Below, in pieces: positions 9,616 to 17,665 of a DNA stretch of 64,000 nucleotides. Within the stretch, counting starts at the first letter, position 1, and each line of letters opens with the position of its first letter. The position numbers were made by a program, and so were the translations under genes. This DNA comes from Arthrobacter sp. PAMC25284 (lineage in GTDB: Bacteria > Actinomycetota > Actinomycetes > Actinomycetales > Micrococcaceae). The notes beneath the pieces were generated by a model. The model was not told where the DNA came from, did no database searches, and saw only the letters and a list, made by a program, of their open reading frames with translations. Where the stretch lies: assembly GCF_019443425.1 (NCBI RefSeq), contig NZ_CP080382.1, positions 2,418,001-2,482,000 of the forward strand, written 5' to 3'.

Positions 9616-9696
9616 GGTCCCATCCTGCCAGCAGGAGCGGACAGCGGAATCAGACAGCGGGACTGATCGCGGCAGCCGGACGGAAGCGCCCCCGCG

Positions 9697-10584
9697 TCAG
9701 CGGGTCCAGCGGCCGCGGTCCTGCAGGACCGCTTTGAGCGTATCGGCCCGGTCCGTGACGATGCCGTCTACGCCGAGGTCCAGCAGCCGGTGCATCTCAG
9801 CGGCTTCATTGATGGTCCAGACGTGCACCTGGAGACCGTTCCGATGGGCGCGCCGGATGAACCCGGACGTCACAACGGTCACAGCACCGTAGCGGGCCGG
9901 GACCTGGAGCGCGTGGACGCCGCGGAGCATCCGCGCGGCGGCAAGACGCAGCAGCACCGCCGGGAGCACAGGACCCAGCAGGACGAACAAGGCAACGGAG
10001 GCCATGCCGGCGGAGCCGGCTGCGGGCCGGCTCAGCTGTTTCAGGACCGCGCGGCGGCGGCGGTCGGAGAAACTGGCGATCAGGACCCGGTCATGTAAAC
10101 CGTGCCGTTCGATGGCGGCGGCCAGGGTGGCCACGGAGTTCCAGTCCTTGACGTCGAGATTGAGCCGGACGTCGGGGAACTCCCTGACGAGGTCCTCAAA
10201 CAGCGGGATCGGCTCCGTGCCGCCGATGCGCGCCCGCGCCACCGCCTCGGCGGACAGCCGCGAGATCCGGCCGCGGCCGTCAGTGACCCGGTCCAGGCTC
10301 TCATCGTGGAAGAGCAGCAGCACCCCGTCGGCCGTGGTGTGGACGTCCGTCTCCAGAAAGGTAAATCCCAGGTCGACGGCATCCCGGAATGCGGCCATGG
10401 AGTTTTCCAACCCGCCGAGGGAGAACCCCCGGTGCGCCATAGCTACGACCTCCCTCGGGGGCGACTCCCCCGGGGAGGCGCCGCTGGTGCTGTCGGGGGC
10501 GTCGTCGTGAAACCCGCGCCGGCCCGTGCCTGGCCCGTCGCCATGATCGCCCGCCGGGTCGAAAAACGGGTGGGAATTCCTCAC
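9697..10584 (-). CDS. glycerophosphodiester phosphodiesterase (GlpQ/UgpQ family)
   Basis: Predicted to hydrolyse glycerophosphodiesters to glycerol 3-phosphate and an alcohol. The N-terminal ~45 residues are hydrophilic. The TIM-barrel signature follows: AHRG, ENS, AFRDAVDLGF, LETDVHTTADG and FHDESLDR, holding the catalytic His pair and the metal ligands Glu/Asp. The C-terminal NGLQVHVWTIN motif and GVDGIVTD are also typical. A hydrophobic segment sits in the barrel at about 200-225. Start is a GTG overlapping the upstream gene's TGA (GTGA), implying translational coupling. Confidence 0.88.
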   Translation of the reverse strand: MRNSHPFFDPAGDHGDGPGTGRRGFHDDAPDSTSGASPGESPPREVVAMAHRGFSLGGLENSMAAFRDAVDLGFTFLETDVHTTADGVLLLFHDESLDRVTDGRGRISRLSAEAVARARIGGTEPIPLFEDLVREFPDVRLNLDVKDWNSVATLAAAIERHGLHDRVLIASFSDRRRRAVLKQLSRPAAGSAGMASVALFVLLGPVLPAVLLRLAAARMLRGVHALQVPARYGAVTVVTSGFIRRAHRNGLQVHVWTINEAAEMHRLLDLGVDGIVTDRADTLKAVLQDRGRWTR

Positions 10585-10865
10585 ACCTGAAGCGTACCGG
10601 AGCCCGGCGCCGGCTGGCCGTGGACCGGGCGTATCTCCACGCCGTCGCTGCAGTGCAGCAGCGTACGGCCCCGGCCGCCGTCGAGGTCCACCCAGATCGC
10701 TGTGTGATCCTCTGTCACGGCGTCCACCAGACCGCCGGTTTCATAGCCCGGCGCCAGCCCGACACTCACGCGGTCGCCGCGGCGCAGGCTTCGCCATTGC
10801 GGTCCTGGATCCACGCGGAAGACGGGAAGCTCGGAAACGTCGTTAATGCTGCGGTACTTGGCCAT
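10581..10865 (-). CDS. small hypothetical protein, beta-rich
   Basis: 94 residues, predominantly short beta-type segments (LRRGDRVSVGLAPG, HTAIWVDLDGGRGRTLLH), as in small SH3-like or KOW-like folds; no family is recognised with certainty. GAGGGTGGG precedes the ATG, which is preferred over a weaker start five codons upstream. The stop overlaps the GTG of the phosphodiesterase gene by four bases, so the two form an operon. Confidence 0.7.
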   Translation of the reverse strand: MAKYRSINDVSELPVFRVDPGPQWRSLRRGDRVSVGLAPGYETGGLVDAVTEDHTAIWVDLDGGRGRTLLHCSDGVEIRPVHGQPAPGSGTLQV

Positions 10866-11025
10866 GTTGCCCACCCTCACTCACATTGTCGGTGAGACTT
10901 CATCGTGCGGGACGAACATGAACGCCAGTTGACCGCCGGCTGGGAGTCCGGTGACAGGGCGGCGTGCAACGGGCCGGCCACGCGGTGGCTTTCAGTGGTC
11001 CGGGACAGCCGGCCCTGGCCCCGTG

Positions 11026-11844
11026 TCAGGGCAGACGGACCCCCAAGGCGGCGAGCCTGGACTCCAGGATCTGAGCCACGCCGTCGTCGTCGAAGTGCGG
11101 CGCCTGCTGGCCTGCGGCGCGGATCGCGTCAGGGTGGCCGCTGGCCATGGCGAAGCCGTTGCCCGCCCAGCGGAGCATTTCGATGTCGTTGGGCATGTCC
11201 CCGAACGCCACCACGCCGTTGGGCCCAATACCGAGCGAGGCCGCATATTCAGCGAGGGTGACTGCCTTGTTGACCCCGGGCAGGGACATTTCCAAGAGTG
11301 CCATGTGCGGCGCCGAATGTGTGGTCGCGGCCAGGTGGGCGACGGCGGGGGCCACTTCGGCAAGGAACTCGTCGGCGCTTCCCCGCCGGACAATTGCCAT
11401 GAACTTCACCACAGGGTCGGCTGCGGTGAGCGTCGTGTGCAGAGGTGCCGGCGTAAACTCGGCGAGCAGTTCGGTGGAACCATGCTCGATGAATCCCGGC
11501 TCCAGGTGGAATCCGGCCAGGGTCTCGGCGGCAAACACGGCCGAGGGCTGCAGCTGCTGGATGATGTGACGGGCTTCGAAGACGGCATCGAGCCCCATGG
11601 CTTTGGCTGAAACGATCCGGTCCGCCTCGAGATCCCAGACAACGGCGCCGTTGGAGCAAATAACGGTCCCCGTGTGGTTCAGCTGATCCCGCAGGGGGTG
11701 CAGCCAGCGCGGCGGCCGGCCGGTGACAAAAACAACCTCGATGCCGGCATCCCGGCAGGCTTGGAAGGCGCGGATAGTCCGACCGCTGATCTTGCCGTCA
11801 TGGCCCAGGATCGTTCCGTCAATATCGCTTGCTACCAGCCGCAT
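11026..11844 (-). CDS. HAD-superfamily phosphatase, Cof/IIB type
   Basis: 272 residues. Motif I is SDIDGTIL near residue 6 (nucleophile Asp), motif II is VFVTGRP near 38, and motif III/IV is VVAFGDMPNDIEML near 215 with the conserved GD..ND acidic pair. The family dephosphorylates sugar phosphates, pyridoxal phosphate or flavin precursors; the substrate is not readable from sequence. Encoded as a single gene. Confidence 0.87.
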   Translation of the reverse strand: MRLVASDIDGTILGHDGKISGRTIRAFQACRDAGIEVVFVTGRPPRWLHPLRDQLNHTGTVICSNGAVVWDLEADRIVSAKAMGLDAVFEARHIIQQLQPSAVFAAETLAGFHLEPGFIEHGSTELLAEFTPAPLHTTLTAADPVVKFMAIVRRGSADEFLAEVAPAVAHLAATTHSAPHMALLEMSLPGVNKAVTLAEYAASLGIGPNGVVAFGDMPNDIEMLRWAGNGFAMASGHPDAIRAAGQQAPHFDDDGVAQILESRLAALGVRLP

Positions 11845-12288
11845 GTTGCCAGTCTACGTTGAGGGGATGTTGGCCCGACGACGCCGGAGCGGTGGGTGAT
11901 GACGGGCCTGCCGCAGCGTGTGGCGATGCTGCGCGTTGCTTGAAAGAAGTTGAGGGACTGCTCGCCGGCGCTCCAGTGGTGACGCTCCGGCCGGGACCGG
12001 CTCCCACACTCTGCCCTGGGGGTACCGGCGCCACGGGCGTCCCACTTTCTGGCTCCCCTCGGAATGAGGGACTTTTTGGGTTCCGCCGGGCTGAAGTTCT
12101 CTTGTCACCGGGCTGCCAACTTTTGCGACGGCCATCTGGCACCATGGGATCATGGCCTGCCGGGACCGGCGAAGCCATCGAGGCCCGAGCACCGGTCACA
12201 GAAAGCAGCCATTACCCATCGTCCCCGCAGTCACAATGCTGAAAACGGACTGCACACGCGACCGGGCTCCACTACCGAGGAAGACACT
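11845..12288. other. 444-bp intergenic region, no supported gene
   Basis: It separates the divergent HAD phosphatase and membrane-protein genes. Open frames exist on both strands, but their translations are low-complexity Pro/Ala/Gly with no start context or domain. I see no strong hairpin or operator. It presumably contains both promoters. Confidence 0.4.
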
Positions 12289-12975
12289 ATGAACATCCCC
12301 AATCGCGGACTTGCCCTCTTCAGGTTCTGGTTCGCCGCCCTCGGACTCCTGGCCGTGGCATTTCAGCTCAGCCACCTGCTCAGGTTCGTTCCCGGAGCCT
12401 CTGCGGCGAACTACTTCAGCTACTTCACCATCGAATCCAATGTCATTGCTTTTACCACTCTGGCAGTCGCCGGTACCTTCGCGTGGAAGGGTCAAAACCC
12501 GCGGTGGCTCGACCTCCTGCGCGGGGCCGCGACGATTTACATGACCATCACCGGGATCGTTTACAACCTGCTCCTGAGCGACATTGACGTCAACACCCCA
12601 ATCCCATGGATCAATGTCGTCCTGCACTACACAATCCCCACAATCATGGTGATCGACTGGCTCGTTGACCTCCCCAAGACCCGGATCGCCCTGCGGACTT
12701 CCCTGATTTGGCTGGGCTTTCCCCTGCTTTACCTTGTCTATAGCCTCCTCCGGGGCCCCATCGTGGGCTGGTATCCCTACCCCTTCCTCGACCCGCGGAT
12801 CAGCGGCTACGGAACCGTGGCAGCAGTCTCCCTGGCTATCGCTCTCGGTGCTTGCGTCTTTGCCGCGATCGCAGCGCTGTCCACCAGACTCCACATCCCC
12901 ACCACCGTGTCCAATCCTGCAGTCCCGCGCCCTGACGTACTCGTCAGCTCCCCCGGGGAGGCCGGCGCGCCATAG
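12289..12975 (+). CDS. Pr6Pr family integral membrane protein
   Basis: 228 residues with six hydrophobic helices. The pattern FSYFTIESNVIAF in helix 2, TGIVYNLLL, HYTIPTIMVIDWL and GWYPYPFLDP is that of the Pr6Pr/FAR-17a-AIG1-like family, whose function is unknown in bacteria. GAGGAAG precedes the ATG. Larger upstream frames lack a start signal. The C-terminal 30 residues are a soluble tail. Confidence 0.82.
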   Translation: MNIPNRGLALFRFWFAALGLLAVAFQLSHLLRFVPGASAANYFSYFTIESNVIAFTTLAVAGTFAWKGQNPRWLDLLRGAATIYMTITGIVYNLLLSDIDVNTPIPWINVVLHYTIPTIMVIDWLVDLPKTRIALRTSLIWLGFPLLYLVYSLLRGPIVGWYPYPFLDPRISGYGTVAAVSLAIALGACVFAAIAALSTRLHIPTTVSNPAVPRPDVLVSSPGEAGAP

Positions 12976-13089
12976 CGCCGTAGCGCAGACCGCACGCAGC
13001 AGTCCCCCGATCCTGTGCAGGCGGGTGGCGGGCACGACGTCGTGAAGCCCATGCCGCTGGCACTGGCGGGAGCGGTTCACTCGATGCCG

Positions 13090-14199
13090 TCAGGAGTCAC
13101 GAGCCCGGGCGCTGTCGTCCTGTTTTTCGGTGTCATTGCTGTACTGCTCCCGCAATTCGCGGCCGCGGCGGATGTCTTCTTCCTCGCGGGCCTGGAGCTT
13201 CTCGCTCTGCTTGGTGTCGCGCGGCGGCAGCTGGATGGTTTCCTCGGCCTTGATACCGGCCTGGAGCTGGCGCCCCCGCTCGGCTTCGGCGTCGAATTCG
13301 GCGCCGAAGAGCAGGGACATATTCAGGATCCACAACCAGAGCAGCGCGACGATCACACCGCCGATCGCGCCGTAGGTCTTGTTGTAGCTGCTGAAGTTGG
13401 CCACGTAAAGGCCGAACGCCAGGGATGCCAGCAGGAACACCACCAGGGCGATCGCCGAGCCCATGCTCATCCAGCGGAATTTGGGCTGCTCAACGTTGGG
13501 AGTGGCGTAGTAGAGAACGGCAATTGCCACAATGACCAGCACCAGCATGACCGGCCATTTGGCGATGTTCCACACAGCCAGGAACGCCCCGCCGAGTCCG
13601 ATAATGTCGCCGACGGACTCAGCCACCGGCCCGCTGAGCACGAGCATCGCGGCCAGCACCACGACAATCAGCAGATTCACGACGGTGACCCCAAGCATGG
13701 TGCCGCGGAGCTTGAGGAAGGGCCTGCCCTCATCGACCTCATACACCCGGTTCAGGGCCCGGCCGAAGGCACCCACGTAGCCGGAAGCGGACCAGAGGGC
13801 GGTGAGAAGGCCCAGGACCAGGGTGAGGCCGGCGCTCGAGGAACCGGCGAGCTCCTCGACGACCGGGCGGATGGTGTCCACGGTCTGGCCCGGCGCGATG
13901 CCCTGGACGATGTCAATCAGGGCGGAGGTGGTCTTCTGGGCGTCCCCGAAGATGCCCAGCAGGGACACAAGAGCCAGCAGCGCCGGAAAAATTGAGAGGA
14001 CCGAGTAGTAGGTCAGTGCAGCGGCGAGGTCCGGGCATTGGTCCTTGGTGAACTCCCGCAGCGTCTTCTTCGCGATGTACTTCCAGGACGGTTTGGTCAC
14101 GTCCGTGGGGCTGTCCGGTTTGCGCGCATCGTCAGGGGCAGGGGCCGTGCGCGCCTTGGCGGTGCTGCTCTCGTCCGTTTCAGGGTCGTTCTGTGCCAT
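13090..14199 (-). CDS. YihY/BrkB family inner-membrane protein
   Basis: 369 residues: a hydrophilic N-terminal ~55, then about six membrane helices (residues 70-290) and a charged Gln/Glu/Arg-rich tail. The segment KKTLREFTKDQCPDLAAALTYYSVLSIFPALL is the family hallmark, followed by a conserved GYVGAFGRALNRVYEV. The family was once thought to include RNase BN; no nuclease activity is implied here. AAGGATGAACCCC before the second methionine favours the start at 14199 over 14208, where the Shine-Dalgarno would abut the codon. It leads toward the envelope/stress block. Confidence 0.86.
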   Translation of the reverse strand: MAQNDPETDESSTAKARTAPAPDDARKPDSPTDVTKPSWKYIAKKTLREFTKDQCPDLAAALTYYSVLSIFPALLALVSLLGIFGDAQKTTSALIDIVQGIAPGQTVDTIRPVVEELAGSSSAGLTLVLGLLTALWSASGYVGAFGRALNRVYEVDEGRPFLKLRGTMLGVTVVNLLIVVVLAAMLVLSGPVAESVGDIIGLGGAFLAVWNIAKWPVMLVLVIVAIAVLYYATPNVEQPKFRWMSMGSAIALVVFLLASLAFGLYVANFSSYNKTYGAIGGVIVALLWLWILNMSLLFGAEFDAEAERGRQLQAGIKAEETIQLPPRDTKQSEKLQAREEEDIRRGRELREQYSNDTEKQDDSARARDS

Positions 14200-14275
14200 G
14201 GGGTTCATCCTTCGGGGTTAAGAACAGTAGCCGGCCGTCCCGCGGCGCTGCGGGGCGGCCGGCTGGCTGCGGTGT

Positions 14276-14872
14276 TCAGGCCTGTTGGACGTTCTCCTGC
14301 GCGTCGGAGGCCCGGTCCTTGACGTCGGCGACAGCGCCCTGGCCTTCAGCCTTGACGTGTTCGGTGGCGTCGGACGCCGTTGCCTTCACGTTGTCCATGG
14401 CTTCCTGGGCTGGTTCCTTAAGCCCTTCGGCCACGTGCTTGGCGGCCTCGGTCAGTTCCGTGGTGAGCGGTTCGGCCGCGGTCTTGAGGGCATCGGCGGC
14501 TTCGCGTTCCTTTTGGCTGGCCGGGATCAGTGAAGACACGAGGAGCCCTGCGCCGAAGGCGATCAATCCGGCGGCAAGGGGATTTCCCTGCGTTTTGGTC
14601 TTGACCTGGGATGGTGCATCCCCGATCGCAGAACCCGCGTCACTCAAGTGCCCGCCGGCGTGGCCGGTGGCGGAGTGCAGGTTCCCGGCGGTGTGGTCAG
14701 CTGCGCCCATGACTTTATCCTTCACTCCGAAAACGGCGTCTTTGACTTTGTCGGTCTGCCTTTGCACGATGTGCGACGGGGTAACTTTGTCCGCGACGGC
14801 GTCGACATTAGTGCTGAGGCGCGCGCGGGTTGCTTCGATATCTGCTCTGATGGCATCCGGATTTTCACTCAT
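14276..14872 (-). CDS. DUF3618 domain protein
   Basis: 198 residues. The N-terminal ~50 (DAIRADIEATRARLSTNVDAVADKVTP) are the DUF3618 signature. A single transmembrane helix lies at about 103-120 (LAAGLIAFGAGLLVSSLI), followed by a long amphipathic Ala/Glu/Lys helix with spacing like that of LEA or apolipoprotein-like proteins. It is third in a three-gene operon with the two genes upstream and is probably membrane-associated. Role inferred only: envelope or desiccation stress. Confidence 0.82.
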   Translation of the reverse strand: MSENPDAIRADIEATRARLSTNVDAVADKVTPSHIVQRQTDKVKDAVFGVKDKVMGAADHTAGNLHSATGHAGGHLSDAGSAIGDAPSQVKTKTQGNPLAAGLIAFGAGLLVSSLIPASQKEREAADALKTAAEPLTTELTEAAKHVAEGLKEPAQEAMDNVKATASDATEHVKAEGQGAVADVKDRASDAQENVQQA

Positions 14873-14889
14873 CGTGGTTCCTCGCTGAT

Positions 14890-15303
14890 CTAAGAGTTGG
14901 GCTTGAAGGTGGGCGGAATCTCCTGCAGGGTTTCGCTGGTTTGCGGCAATCCCTTGATGGCCTTCAGTTCCTTCCGGCCCATGGCGGCCAGGACAGCGGC
15001 AACGAGTCCCCAGACCACCGCGACGACGACGCCGGACCAGCCCAGTCCCAGCAGGGTTCCGAGGGCCCACCAGAGGGCCAGGGACAGGAACAAGAGTACG
15101 AAGTGGCCAGCCACACCGGCCCCGGCGAGCATTCCAGTTCCCTTACCGGCCCGGGCGGCCGAGTCCTTGAGTTCGACCTTGGCCAGTTCGACTTCCTGGC
15201 GCATCAGGGTGGACATGTCCCGGGTGACCTCTCCCAGGAGATCACCAAGGGAGACGGACTCCGCTTTGGCGTGGGCGGTGGTGGGCGGCATTTCGCTGCT
15301 CAT
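14890..15303 (-). CDS. actinobacterial holin-X-like membrane protein (phage holin family)
   Basis: 137 residues with SLGDLLGEVTRDMSTLMRQEVELAKVELKDSAARAGKG leading into two transmembrane helices, the pattern of the Holin-X/superfamily III proteins (PF07332). There are no phage genes nearby, so a chromosomal membrane role is more likely than lysis. Its ATG overlaps the upstream stop as ATGA, showing translational coupling, and it ends 17 bases before DUF3618. Confidence 0.8.
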   Translation of the reverse strand: MSSEMPPTTAHAKAESVSLGDLLGEVTRDMSTLMRQEVELAKVELKDSAARAGKGTGMLAGAGVAGHFVLLFLSLALWWALGTLLGLGWSGVVVAVVWGLVAAVLAAMGRKELKAIKGLPQTSETLQEIPPTFKPNS

Positions 15304-16175
15304 CGACGACCACCCTCAAAGGGATCATGCCGCAGCGGATCAACGGGCTGCAGCGGATCGGTCACGACCGGCTCGGAGTCCCAACGGTCCTGGCCGCCGG
15401 TGCCTGTCTGCGCCTCGGTCCCGTGTGGGTTAGGCGGGTACGTGCTCCCGGCGCTGGCCATCGTCATTTCCGGCGCCGGAAGTTCTACCGGCGGCGGCGG
15501 GACCGCCATTCCGGTATCAGGAACCCTCGTCACCGGTGCCGCCGTGCCGACCGCTGGCGCCGCGTTTCTTGCAGGGTCGGGGGCGCCGGCACTGAGGCTG
15601 CGGCTTAGCCTGCCGGCCAGAATTCCTGCCCCGGCCGCGAGCAAAAGGAACGTGCCGGGCTTTTGCCGGGCAAAGGACGTCACTTCGGTCAGCAGCGACC
15701 CGGGATCCCGGCCGTCCAGCCACGACGCCACGGCCGAGGACCGCTCGGCGGCCTGACGCACGAGGTCGGTGGCCACCCCGGGCTGATCAGAGGCAGAGAC
15801 CATAGAATGCAGTTCGGTCGAGACCGAACGCAATCCCTCGGCGACCTTTTGCTGCTGGGTTCCGGCCTGGTCGGTGAGGTCTGACTTCGCCTGCGCCATC
15901 AGGTCACGGGCACTGGTTTTTACCTCGGCCGCGACGTTGGCTGCCTCGGATTTAGCCGTGTCCGTAACATTTTGGACGGCGTCAGTGGCCTGACGGGCCA
16001 CATCCGCGGCTTCGTCCTTCGCCGCATCCGACCTGGAACCCGCGTGAGGGTGAGGTGTTGCCGGCGCCCCTGCATTTTGAGCCGGCGGGAACGTCGAGGG
16101 CTGCCGGCTGGGGACCTGCTGGGCAGTTGCCGGGGTTTCGAGGCTCCCGTCCTGGGGCCATGAGTTCTGTGTCAT
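15300..16175 (-). CDS. Ala-rich helical membrane-associated protein, first gene of stress operon
   Basis: 291 residues. Residues ~50-140 are a coiled-coil-prone run of short repeats (ATDAVQNVTDTAKSEA-type 11-mers), recalling LEA/apolipoprotein-like proteins. A conserved segment SAVASWLDGRDPGSLLTEVTSFARQKPGTFLLLA ends in a transmembrane helix at about 165-185. The tail is Pro-rich. No enzymatic motif is visible. The two downstream genes also carry amphipathic or membrane segments, so they may form one envelope-associated complex. The promoter region has palindromes and a tandem duplication. Confidence 0.72.
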   Translation of the reverse strand: MTQNSWPQDGSLETPATAQQVPSRQPSTFPPAQNAGAPATPHPHAGSRSDAAKDEAADVARQATDAVQNVTDTAKSEAANVAAEVKTSARDLMAQAKSDLTDQAGTQQQKVAEGLRSVSTELHSMVSASDQPGVATDLVRQAAERSSAVASWLDGRDPGSLLTEVTSFARQKPGTFLLLAAGAGILAGRLSRSLSAGAPDPARNAAPAVGTAAPVTRVPDTGMAVPPPPVELPAPEMTMASAGSTYPPNPHGTEAQTGTGGQDRWDSEPVVTDPLQPVDPLRHDPFEGGRR

Positions 16176-16186
16176 CGTCGCTCGCT

Positions 16187-16234
16187 TTCAGGAAGGGTTC
16201 ACTGGAAATCTTCAGGAAGGGTCCACTGGAAATC
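16187..16234. repeat. 24-bp tandem duplication
   Basis: Two adjacent 24-bp copies (16187-16210 and 16211-16234) beginning TTCAGGAAGGGT and ending CACTGGAAATC, with one mismatch. They lie in the 5' leader of the operon starting at 16175. Each copy contains AAGGG on the plus strand, not a ribosome site for the minus-strand gene. Confidence 0.85.
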
Positions 16235-16250
16235 ATGGATCACGGACCGA

Positions 16251-16273
16251 ATGAAAATAGTAAGCATGGTTAG
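16251..16273 (-). promoter_or_regulatory. shared palindromic element, copy B
   Basis: Minus-strand sequence CTAACCATGCTTACTATTTT followed by CAT, 76 bases upstream of the operon start. It has the same order and orientation as copy A. The TACTAT hexamer could be the -10 box overlapped by an operator. Confidence 0.5.
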
Positions 16274-16282
16274 CATCTAAAT

Positions 16283-16298
16283 GATAAGCATACTTATC
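16283..16298. promoter_or_regulatory. palindrome GATAAGCATACTTATC, likely MarR operator
   Basis: Six-base perfect arms around CATA, about 23 bases centre to centre from copy B and between the divergent operon and the MarR gene. Its geometry fits a MarR-family dimer site; the assignment to the adjacent regulator is inference. Confidence 0.5.
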
Positions 16299-16335
16299 GG
16301 TGGCTCCGCAAGACCTGTCGGTTAGGGTCGGGCGG

Positions 16336-16364
16336 CCGGGTCCGGGTCCGGGTCCGGGTCCGGG
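16336..16364. repeat. TCCGGG hexamer microsatellite
   Basis: CCGGG followed by four perfect TCCGGG units in the leader of the MarR gene, about 120 bases before its start. Such repeats can change in copy number; here it lies outside any coding frame I support. Confidence 0.8.
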
Positions 16365-16486
16365 AATACAGTAAGCTTGCTTGCCAAAAGGTGGCAGGGC
16401 CTGCTTATGGTGGAGGCCCTGCAGTTGCATCGCCTTGGCTGACTGCCTGCACAGTTCCGTACACCGCTCTCAGAAAGGCCCGTTTT

Positions 16487-16987
16487 ATGGTCCCCGCTCC
16501 CGAGCCCCACGCCCGGGACGGCTCCCGCCTGCTCTTCTCAGCCGCCCGCCTTGTCCAGCGTCTTCAGGACGATGCGCTGGCGCCGCTCGGCCTGACACGC
16601 GCCGCCGTCATCGCCCTCGAGGCAGTGGCACCGCGCCCAATGAATCAGGAACAGCTCGCGGCGAAAGTGCATGTCCGAAGCCAGTCGCTCGGGCGTGTTC
16701 TGGGCCGGCTGGAGGAAGAGGGCCTTGTCACGAGAACCCGCAACCCGGCCGACCGGCGCCAGTTTCAGGTCCAGATAACGGCAGCCGGGAACGCGGCCCT
16801 GGAAACAGCCTCCCACGCCCGGAGTGCTGCCGTGCCGACGGACTTCGAGGGGTGGGACAGCCTGCTCGAACAACTGGCCCGGTTTCTGGAGTTCTTCGAG
16901 ACCTCTCAGGGACAAACGGCACGCGCCAGCGAAGCCCCCCAGCACCTGAAATCCTTCAATCCGGACGTCAACCCACCAGCAGCGTAA
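16487..16987 (+). CDS. MarR family transcriptional regulator
   Basis: 166 residues with a winged-helix core at about 40-105: LTRAAVIALEAV, then MNQEQLAAKVHVRSQSLGRVLGRLEEEGLVTR (recognition helix) and the wing RNPADRRQFQVQITAAG. Flanking helices give the dimer interface. The start at 16487 has GAAAGG upstream; the frame is open further upstream, but that stretch lacks MarR homology. It is divergent from the helical-protein operon across two palindromes, the usual arrangement for autoregulation plus control of the neighbour. Confidence 0.87.
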   Translation: MVPAPEPHARDGSRLLFSAARLVQRLQDDALAPLGLTRAAVIALEAVAPRPMNQEQLAAKVHVRSQSLGRVLGRLEEEGLVTRTRNPADRRQFQVQITAAGNAALETASHARSAAVPTDFEGWDSLLEQLARFLEFFETSQGQTARASEAPQHLKSFNPDVNPPAA

Positions 16988-17170
16988 TCACCCTGCCGCT
17001 CCGGCTCTGGTCCCAGAAAGGCCAGTTCGACCGGACAAACCGCGAGGACCATGACCCCAGGGACGTCCTGCTCTGACCAGACCTGCCCCAGTGAACAACT
17101 ACTTCAAAGGTGAGGACCTGGCCGCCCTTCGCAGTTTTTAAGGACCGGGCATCGAAACCTGAGTGCACGG

Positions 17171-17377
17171 CTACCGCGGGTCGCGGTCCCCGAACTCCTC
17201 GTCCAGCTCCCCGTGACGGAACTCCGTCTCGGGGTTCGGTTCGCCGTCGGCCACGATCTCGTGATCGAGCTGGCGCTGCACCTGGCTGTCCAGGACCTGC
17301 AGTGTCCGGTCGTTGACTTCCGCCAAGTCTTCCGGGAATGGATCCTCCGGTGTGAGATGCAGCTTCTCCGATGCCAC
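17171..17377 (-). CDS. small acidic hypothetical protein
   Basis: 68 residues, strongly acidic and hydrophilic (SEKLHLTPEDPFPEDLAEVN..., ending EFGDRDPR), with a possible short amphipathic helix. No family is recognised. The GTG start has GGAGAG four bases upstream. It stands alone between the MarR and LapA-domain genes. Confidence 0.55.
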   Translation of the reverse strand: MASEKLHLTPEDPFPEDLAEVNDRTLQVLDSQVQRQLDHEIVADGEPNPETEFRHGELDEEFGDRDPR

Positions 17378-17538
17378 GGTCTCTCCGATCCGCTTGGTTT
17401 AGGCCCCTCAAGGCCTCAATTCTACCGCCGCTACGGCCGCAGAGCCCGGATGGTCGGTGCATCCTTGAAACACTGCGCGCAGCCTCTGCGCGGACGAAGG
17501 GTTCCGGCAGTCGTCCGGGCCGGCCCTGCTTGCGCAAA

Positions 17539-17556
17539 AATACCCCTCAGGGTATT
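17539..17556. promoter_or_regulatory. CsoR/RcnR-like operator AATACCC-CTCA-GGGTATT
   Basis: A perfect 7+4+7 palindrome of the form ATACCC-N4-GGGTAT, characteristic of copper- and formaldehyde-sensing CsoR/RcnR/FrmR-family operators. No csoR, copA or copZ gene is visible in the window, so the site is an orphan or a chance match. Confidence 0.45.
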
Positions 17557-17565
17557 GTGGGTTAA

Positions 17566-17609
17566 GGAAAACCCCGGAGACATACCCCCAAGTGCCTGCG
17601 GGGTTTTCC
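17566..17609. terminator. hairpin with GGAAAACCCC / GGGGTTTTCC arms
   Basis: Perfect 10-bp arms (17566-17575, 17600-17609) with a 24-base loop, just downstream of the CsoR-like palindrome. It could terminate a short transcript or be the remnant of a lost gene's leader. Confidence 0.4.
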
Positions 17610-17648
17610 CATGCCGGCATACTGGCATTATCAGTGAGCGGGAAGATC

Positions 17649-17665
17649 CCAAGGATGCTTACTAT
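17649..17665 (+). promoter_or_regulatory. shared palindromic element, copy C
   Basis: CCAAGGATGCTTACTAT on the plus strand, ending 69 bases before the LapA-domain gene and followed by AGGGTGGA as in copy A. TACTAT is a plausible -10 box. Confidence 0.45.

Larger units (their letters stand above)
16176..16486. promoter_or_regulatory. divergent promoter region of the stress operon and the MarR gene
   Basis: 311 bases holding AT-rich promoter sequence, two palindromic elements, a 24-bp tandem duplication and a hexamer repeat, each listed separately. No gene is supported in it. Confidence 0.6.

Noticed and set aside
11829..12242. 137-codon plus-strand ORF between the HAD and Pr6Pr-like genes
   Set aside because: Low-complexity Pro/Gly/Ala translation overlapping the HAD start, with no ribosome site or homology.
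14890..15303. Prophage remnant suggested by a holin-like protein
   Set aside because: No terminase, capsid, integrase or endolysin nearby; the gene is coupled to chromosomal DUF3618-type genes.
16336..16364. Possible CRISPR-like repeats
   Set aside because: A contiguous hexamer microsatellite with no spacers; no cas genes in the window.
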